DNA from: Gonapodya prolifera JEL478
Lineage: Eukaryota; Monoblepharomycota; Monoblepharidomycetes; Monoblepharidales; Gonapodyaceae
Length of the DNA: 60,255 nt
NCBI GenBank assembly: GCA_001574975.1
Contig: KQ965840.1
Coordinates: 22,644 to 82,898 of the forward strand
Direction: 5' to 3'
The position numbers and the translations under genes are program-made. The notes beneath the pieces are model-generated. The model made no database searches. It was not told where the DNA came from and worked only from the letters and a program-made list of their open reading frames with translations. The stretch's first letter is position 1. Each line of letters starts with the position of its first letter. Positions 56,522 through 60,255 of the stretch are shown here, piece after piece.

Positions 56522-57717
56522 TTACGACTGGTTTGCTACACGTAAGTAGGTTTCAAGTGGTGGTGGATCAACTCTTAATAGGTCCACCACCTGACTGCCA
56601 TAAATACATGTGTGGCAGTTTGTAAGCAGTACTGCCACCTTATAATAAAGTCCCAGTGGCTGCAAGAGCAGTTTCTGGTTCTTCTTAAAGTCAACCCACG
56701 CAAATAAAGCTAACACCTTCCCAAAACACCACTCAACAGCAATCCTAACTGCACTCATGTCCGCGTTATGCATCCTTTGAACGTCTGTAATCCTCGCAGA
56801 GCGAAACGGGGCAATTATAAGGGGGTTCCGGCCGTAGGTAGGGTCCCCATACAATTGGATGCGCCGACCGTCTGGGAGACGTGCTGCAGCACGTATTGGC
56901 ATGCAACCACCGCGATTCATAATAAATCATCACTCACCATGGTTTATAAGTGTTTCCAACAGACCACTCTCCCGAAAAATCCGCGAATCGTGCCGTTTCC
57001 CGTTGTAAGGCCCTGAAATCCGCACGATTCCGTCCGCGATTAGCACCCCTTGAAACGTGATGGCATGCGTTCGCTTCCATCCATTGTACCAAAGCTCCTG
57101 ACGGCGAGTCGGACGCGCGATGGGGCGCACAGTACCATCAATGAACCCGAAAATAGTCTGGAGCGGAGCGCCGGCGGCATGAACAGCCGCACAACACTGC
57201 TCCAGATAGTCCGGCGTCATTAACTGGTCATCTCATGCCATAATGTGTCCAAATCGCTCCGCTATTCCAATTGCCGTCTCGTGGACGATCCGCGAAACTT
57301 GCGAGCGGTCCCGACAGAAGAAGATTGCGATCTCCCCAAGACGCCCAGGGTACGATAGGCGCTTGAGGAGCATGCACAACGCTGTTGTTCCGGGAAGCTT
57401 GAGGCGATTGGTGGTTGTGATGATATCGGGGATGTGGAGTGCGGCGCAAAGGTGGCCCACATCCACCAGACTAAATCTGCCACAGAACAAGTTAGATTAA
57501 CAAAATAACTGTCTCAGAGCATCGATCCTTACCGGAAATGATAAAAATAATCCGCATCGCTCAATGATTCCAGGTCCAGCGGTTCCAATGTGAGACTCCG
57601 GATTGAGGGCGGCGGCGAGACCACCAAGAGGCCAAGGACAGCTGCGATACGGACAGCAAGTGATGCGTCCTCCTCAGCTGTATCTGCTTCCACTGCCATG
57701 GGATGGTATCGCAGCAT
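56522..57717 (-). CDS. HARBI1-like DDE transposase (one in-frame TGA)
   Basis: Three exons: 57533-57717 (start MLRYHPMAVEADTAEEDASL), 56938-57476 and 56522-56883, with clean GT-AG introns of 56 and 54 bases. Catalytic landmarks: FGFIDGTVRPIARPTRRQEL (first Asp), GPYNGKRHDSRIFRESGLLE (second Asp) and SAVRIAVEWCFGKVLALFAW (Glu). Upstream helix-turn-helix-like region: AIFFCRDRSQVSRIVHETAI. TGA at 57233-57235 interrupts FGHIMA-stop-DDQLMTPDYLEQ; a Trp there would match the usual W-D pattern in this part of the family, so a single G-to-A change probably inactivated it. All else is open. The enzyme cuts and moves the element in the nucleus with its ORF1 partner. Confidence 0.88.
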
Positions 57718-57801
57718 ATTGGTGTGGTATTGAGGGACGGCGCACGGTACATTTCTTATGATGCGCAAACTAAAATGTACTCAATAATTCCTCGTGTGCC
57801 T

Positions 57802-57844
57802 CAGTAAACTTTACGGTAAAGTTTTTTTTTTGCGCAAACTCTCT
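57802..57844 (-). repeat. Right terminal inverted repeat
   Basis: Complement of the left end, with a T tract in the spacer. A related subterminal word TGCGCAAACTAAAATGTAC lies at 57762-57780. Confidence 0.88.
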
Positions 57845-58054
57845 GATATCCGTCGATTTTTGTTGTGGTGCAATGGACGCCAGCGACAGTGGGGCTGCTA
57901 TCGAGCAGATTCAATTGATACAAAGCCCAATGCTTCACTGTCCATGGACCCCTCCACCATACTGTAACTATCGACTTCGAGCAACAGTCTCGTAATGTGA
58001 TGTCGGCGTTCACGACCCCTGATGACAAGCTCCCTTCCACAAGACCTCTCCAAG

Positions 58055-58995
58055 CACTCACGCGTCCGCCGACCGATCAATTTTGCTCTCCACCTTCCTC
58101 TCGCCTACCGCCGACGACAATCTCGGATCAGCGTTGAGAAACGAGTGCGGCGCCACGACACTCTCCGTGGTCTTCCGTTCCGCCATGTGCAGCTCCCTCG
58201 CAAACGCCCGCACGTAGCTTGCAGTACAGTGACGATGAAAAAGTTGTCGGGATTGGATTCGACCTAAGGCTGGAGGGAGGGTTGGGTGGACAGTTGACGA
58301 AGGACACGGACACGGAAAGCAGCTCCGAGCACGCCAGGAAGTGGACTCACCGATACCCGAATAGGTCACTCCAGAATATCCACCACCATGATCACCACGC
58401 TCCCTGCGAACAACTTCATGGTATCCGCCAGTCTGCTCGGATACTCTGCTCCCTTGACGGGACTCAATGCCGTGAGGGTCTTTGCGAACCCGTAGTATTC
58501 GCGCAGGTAATGCACGTGCAGCCCGATGAAGACCAGAGTCTGCGCCAGGTAGCTGAACCCGAGGAGTCTGTCCAAGGAGGTGAATAAAGGGTTGGGGCGG
58601 TGGCCGCACAGACGAGGAAGGACACGGATGGAGTCGATGGCGAGCGTGCAGTACGTTGAACGGGGACGTGACAGATGTTCGTAAGATTGTCGGAAAGTGA
58701 CGTGTTGAAGGGGACCGGAGTTATCAGAGAAGGGCGGCGGGGGTGAGTAATTGCAGCATGATCGTGAGTGCGAGCTGAGAGGGCCCAGATTCTGAACGTG
58801 TAGCTGCCCAATTTCCTGATGTGACCGATGCAGCGGAAGACGCAGCTCATACTGTCGAGAGAATTTTTGTTTGATGCAGTAGGTTACGGTCGTAATTGAG
58901 CGAAACGAGTCTCACCAGAAGGCCGGATTGCACGGTGTGTTGTTCACGACGAAGAGCAGCTTTGCCGACAGCATGTACGAGATCGGACTGAGCAA
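58055..58995 (-). CDS. Multi-pass membrane protein, related to the one at 37.5 kb
   Basis: Blocks on the minus strand: FSLLSPISYMLSAKLLFVVN then NTPCNPAFW and GTGAGA; MSCVFRCIGHIRKLGSYTFR then IWALS; LAIDSIRVLPRLCGHRPNPL; DRLLGFSYLAQTLVFIGLHV, HYLREYYGFAKTLTALSPVK, GAEYPSRLADTMKLFAGSVV, IMVVDILE; then a charged tail ending SAVGERKVESKIDRSADA. The GLHVHYLREYY ... KGAEYPSRLADTMKLFAGSV part parallels FLHVYYLRxYY ... KGGAPPSKLAAAIKMFLRSV in the gene at 37,465-38,501, so they are paralogues. Exon joins are approximate; whether the gene is intact is not settled. Likely fungal-lineage membrane family, function unknown. Confidence 0.45.
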
Positions 58996-59006
58996 ACTGA
59001 AGGCCT

Positions 59007-59243
59007 TCAGTCGACAGGAGCAAATGTGACTATGGGTTTTCTTAGCGCGAGCGCGGCTTGTTCAACTTCCTCGGCACTCCGCGCAGAGGCGGTGGAGAAG
59101 CCCAGCATAAGTGTCCAAAGATAGGTTAGTGCTATGACATGATGCGAATGTGCTTTGATTATGGACTGCAAAATATGCCTTCTTTTATGAGATGTTGGGA
59201 GTTCGTCGAGCCCGACCGTTGCTGTAGCACGTGATCGATTCAT
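59007..59243 (-). CDS. Hypothetical small protein with one hydrophobic segment
   Basis: ATG-initiated 78-codon frame (MNRSRATATVGLDELPTSHK; hydrophobic VIALTYLWTLMLGFSTASA). Its start is only 5 bases from the ATG of the divergent F-box relic at 59249, which makes it doubtful. It could be an N-terminal exon of the membrane protein below, but no donor site was settled. Confidence 0.25.
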   Translation of the reverse strand: MNRSRATATVGLDELPTSHKRRHILQSIIKAHSHHVIALTYLWTLMLGFSTASARSAEEVEQAALALRKPIVTFAPVD

Positions 59244-59248
59244 CCCAA

Positions 59249-60024
59249 ATGACCGCGCCAGCGATCCCCACAGAAATTCTCGCTCGCATCGTCAGCCTAT
59301 CTTCTTCGCCGGTCTCCCGCCAATGGAACTCTGCGGCTCAAACAGTCGTCTCCACCTTCGTGCTAAAAGCGCACCTGACGTCGTGACCAAAGCTTTGGGG
59401 CAATGATCTACTGAAACATACGGACACCGCACCATCCGTTGTGTTCCGCGTGGAAAACACCCGCGTCCTTCCCGAATTCGAAAGGCAACTCTGTCGACCC
59501 CGTCGCCCAGAACGGTCCTGGTGACAACGACTACCGAAGTCAATGTCAACGGACATGAGCTTTTTGCGCTGGAGATATTTGATCCAGCCGAGACTGCGCG
59601 CACGATAAAAGACGCCATCCGAGCCAGGATTCCCTTCAGCATTCCTCCTGCCATGAACTTCAACTTCTCGGTAGCTACGTTTCAATTCATGGACAACATG
59701 GGAGAGAATGTGTTACAAACAAAAATCGCCTCATTGGAGAAGGCTCCTGACCTCTGCCGCCACCTCTACGTTCCACACATTCAATTTTATCGAGCCTCTT
59801 GCATTCCGTGGACGAGATCAACACCACCATTTTGTGGTGCATTCTTACCAGCTGTCACGGAGGTGTCCTTGGTGTCAACATGGTCTGATGAAGACGTCTG
59901 GTTTGCTATCATCGCCTTTACCTTGCAACTGCTCCCCTTTCCTAATGCAAAACAACTAAAACGCCATACAATGAGGTTGAATTGTCACCATCAAACTTGT
60001 TCCGGTTCCGCCGCACGTCGTTGA
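59249..60024 (+). pseudogene. F-box-like gene, broken near its start
   Basis: MTAPAIPTEILARIVSLSSS then PVSRQWNSAAQTVVSTFVLK resembles an F-box but ends at TGA after AHLTS. Another frame continues with VNVNGHELFALEIFDPAETA, RTIKDAIRARIPFSIPPAMN, NFSVATFQFMDNMGENVLQT and AVTEVSLVSTWSDEDVWFAI to 60024. The blocks look coding but no splice joins them cleanly. It may extend beyond the window. Confidence 0.45.
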
Positions 60025-60255
60025 GTAGCGGCACTATTGCAGCCGTTCTCACACCATCAGTACGCGAAAGGACGGCCACATTCGTCACAATCGATGGCGA
60101 CCAGGCCAAATGTAACCATAAGAGCCTCTTCCCTGTCAGGGAAATGCCTCNCCCCCCCCCAAAATAAGCATTTTCAATTGTACTGTTAACTTTAATGTAA
60201 TCTTAAACAACGTGTTTTGGTATCACTACATTCCAACATTCACTATCCCTCGAGT
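60025..60255. other. Window end with low-quality C tract
   Basis: N at 60151 followed by a run of about ten C, then AT-rich sequence. No gene supported. Confidence 0.5.

Larger units (their letters stand above)
55019..57844. mobile_element. PIF/Harbinger DNA transposon, complete, two convergent ORFs
   Basis: Perfect 16-base inverted ends AGAGAGTTTGCGCAAA (55019-55034) and its complement (57829-57844), with a second inverted block inside: TACCGTAAAATTTATTG at 55044-55060 against CAGTAAACTTTACGGTA at 57802-57818. Both ends are bordered by GAT (55016-55018 and 57845-57847), a 3-base target duplication as expected for this superfamily. Inside are a HARBI1-type transposase (-) and an accessory ORF (+) that converge at 56,478/56,522. 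Length 2,826 bases. It is inserted directly downstream of the HIG1 gene. Both ORFs carry TGA where a Trp codon fits. Confidence 0.88.

Noticed and set aside
9956-57235. Alternative genetic code or selenocysteine recoding of the in-frame TGA/TAG codons
   Set aside because: Intact genes here end normally at TGA and TAA, the stops sit mainly in genes that also have frameshifts, and no recoding element was seen.
1-60255. CRISPR array, rRNA or bacterial-type operon
   Set aside because: No regularly spaced repeats, no rRNA-like sequence and no closely packed same-strand ORFs; introns throughout show eukaryotic DNA.

Overview
The window looks like nuclear DNA of a flagellated (zoosporic) fungus, most likely a chytrid. 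Evidence: fungal-type Zn2Cys6 regulators with the fungal middle homology region; short GT-AG introns (mostly 35-100 bases); fungal families (extracellular haem peroxidase, PPR protein, Rcf1/HIG1 protein, many F-box proteins); and, decisively, an orthologue of the outer dynein arm docking subunit ODAD4/TTC25, which only a lineage with motile cilia should keep. Protein kinase/SEL1 combinations and F-box expansions also suit chytrids. I cannot name a genus.

Layout. 1-7.5 kb: tail of a disordered protein, a decayed peroxidase gene (-), an F-box/Cys-rich gene (-) and a C2H2 finger gene (+). 7.9-19.8 kb: four related Zn2Cys6 regulator copies (A-D, mainly -) with an ankyrin gene between A and B. Only copy C is open throughout. 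A is riddled with stops and frameshifts, B is cut in two by an internal inversion, and D carries frameshifts, a small deletion and a duplicated first exon. 20.2-25.8 kb: VPS11 (-). A second, diverged VPS11 tail lies upstream of copy C, so the C-D repeat arose by duplication of the VPS11-proximal locus. 26-28.4 kb: a trypsin relic and a small coiled-coil gene. 28,414-29,101 is an assembly gap. 29.3-34.5 kb: three tandem F-box-like copies, two clearly decayed. 34.7-38.5 kb: fragments and membrane-protein genes. 38.7-41.4 kb: ODAD4. 42-44 kb: an eight-pass membrane protein. 44.3-50 kb: a large PPR gene and an F-box gene sharing a 70-base divergent promoter, followed by a dead copy of the F-box gene. 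51.7-53.9 kb: a decayed TKL kinase/SEL1 gene. 54.1-55.0 kb: a HIG1/Rcf1-type gene. 55.0-57.8 kb: a complete PIF/Harbinger DNA transposon with inverted ends and a GAT target duplication. 58-60.2 kb: a membrane protein related to the one at 37.5 kb, and a broken F-box gene.

How it fits together. Housekeeping genes (VPS11 for endolysosomal tethering, PPR and HIG1 proteins for mitochondria, ODAD4 for the axoneme) sit among fast-turnover families that duplicate, invert and die. The main story of the window is birth and death of regulators and F-box genes beside conserved anchors. I found no CRISPR array, rRNA or convincing tRNA, and no operon-like system. Exon limits are read by eye from GT-AG sites and protein continuity; many frameshifts could in principle be indel errors, but long intact exons (1.8 kb in VPS11, 3.4 kb in the PPR gene) argue that most are real.
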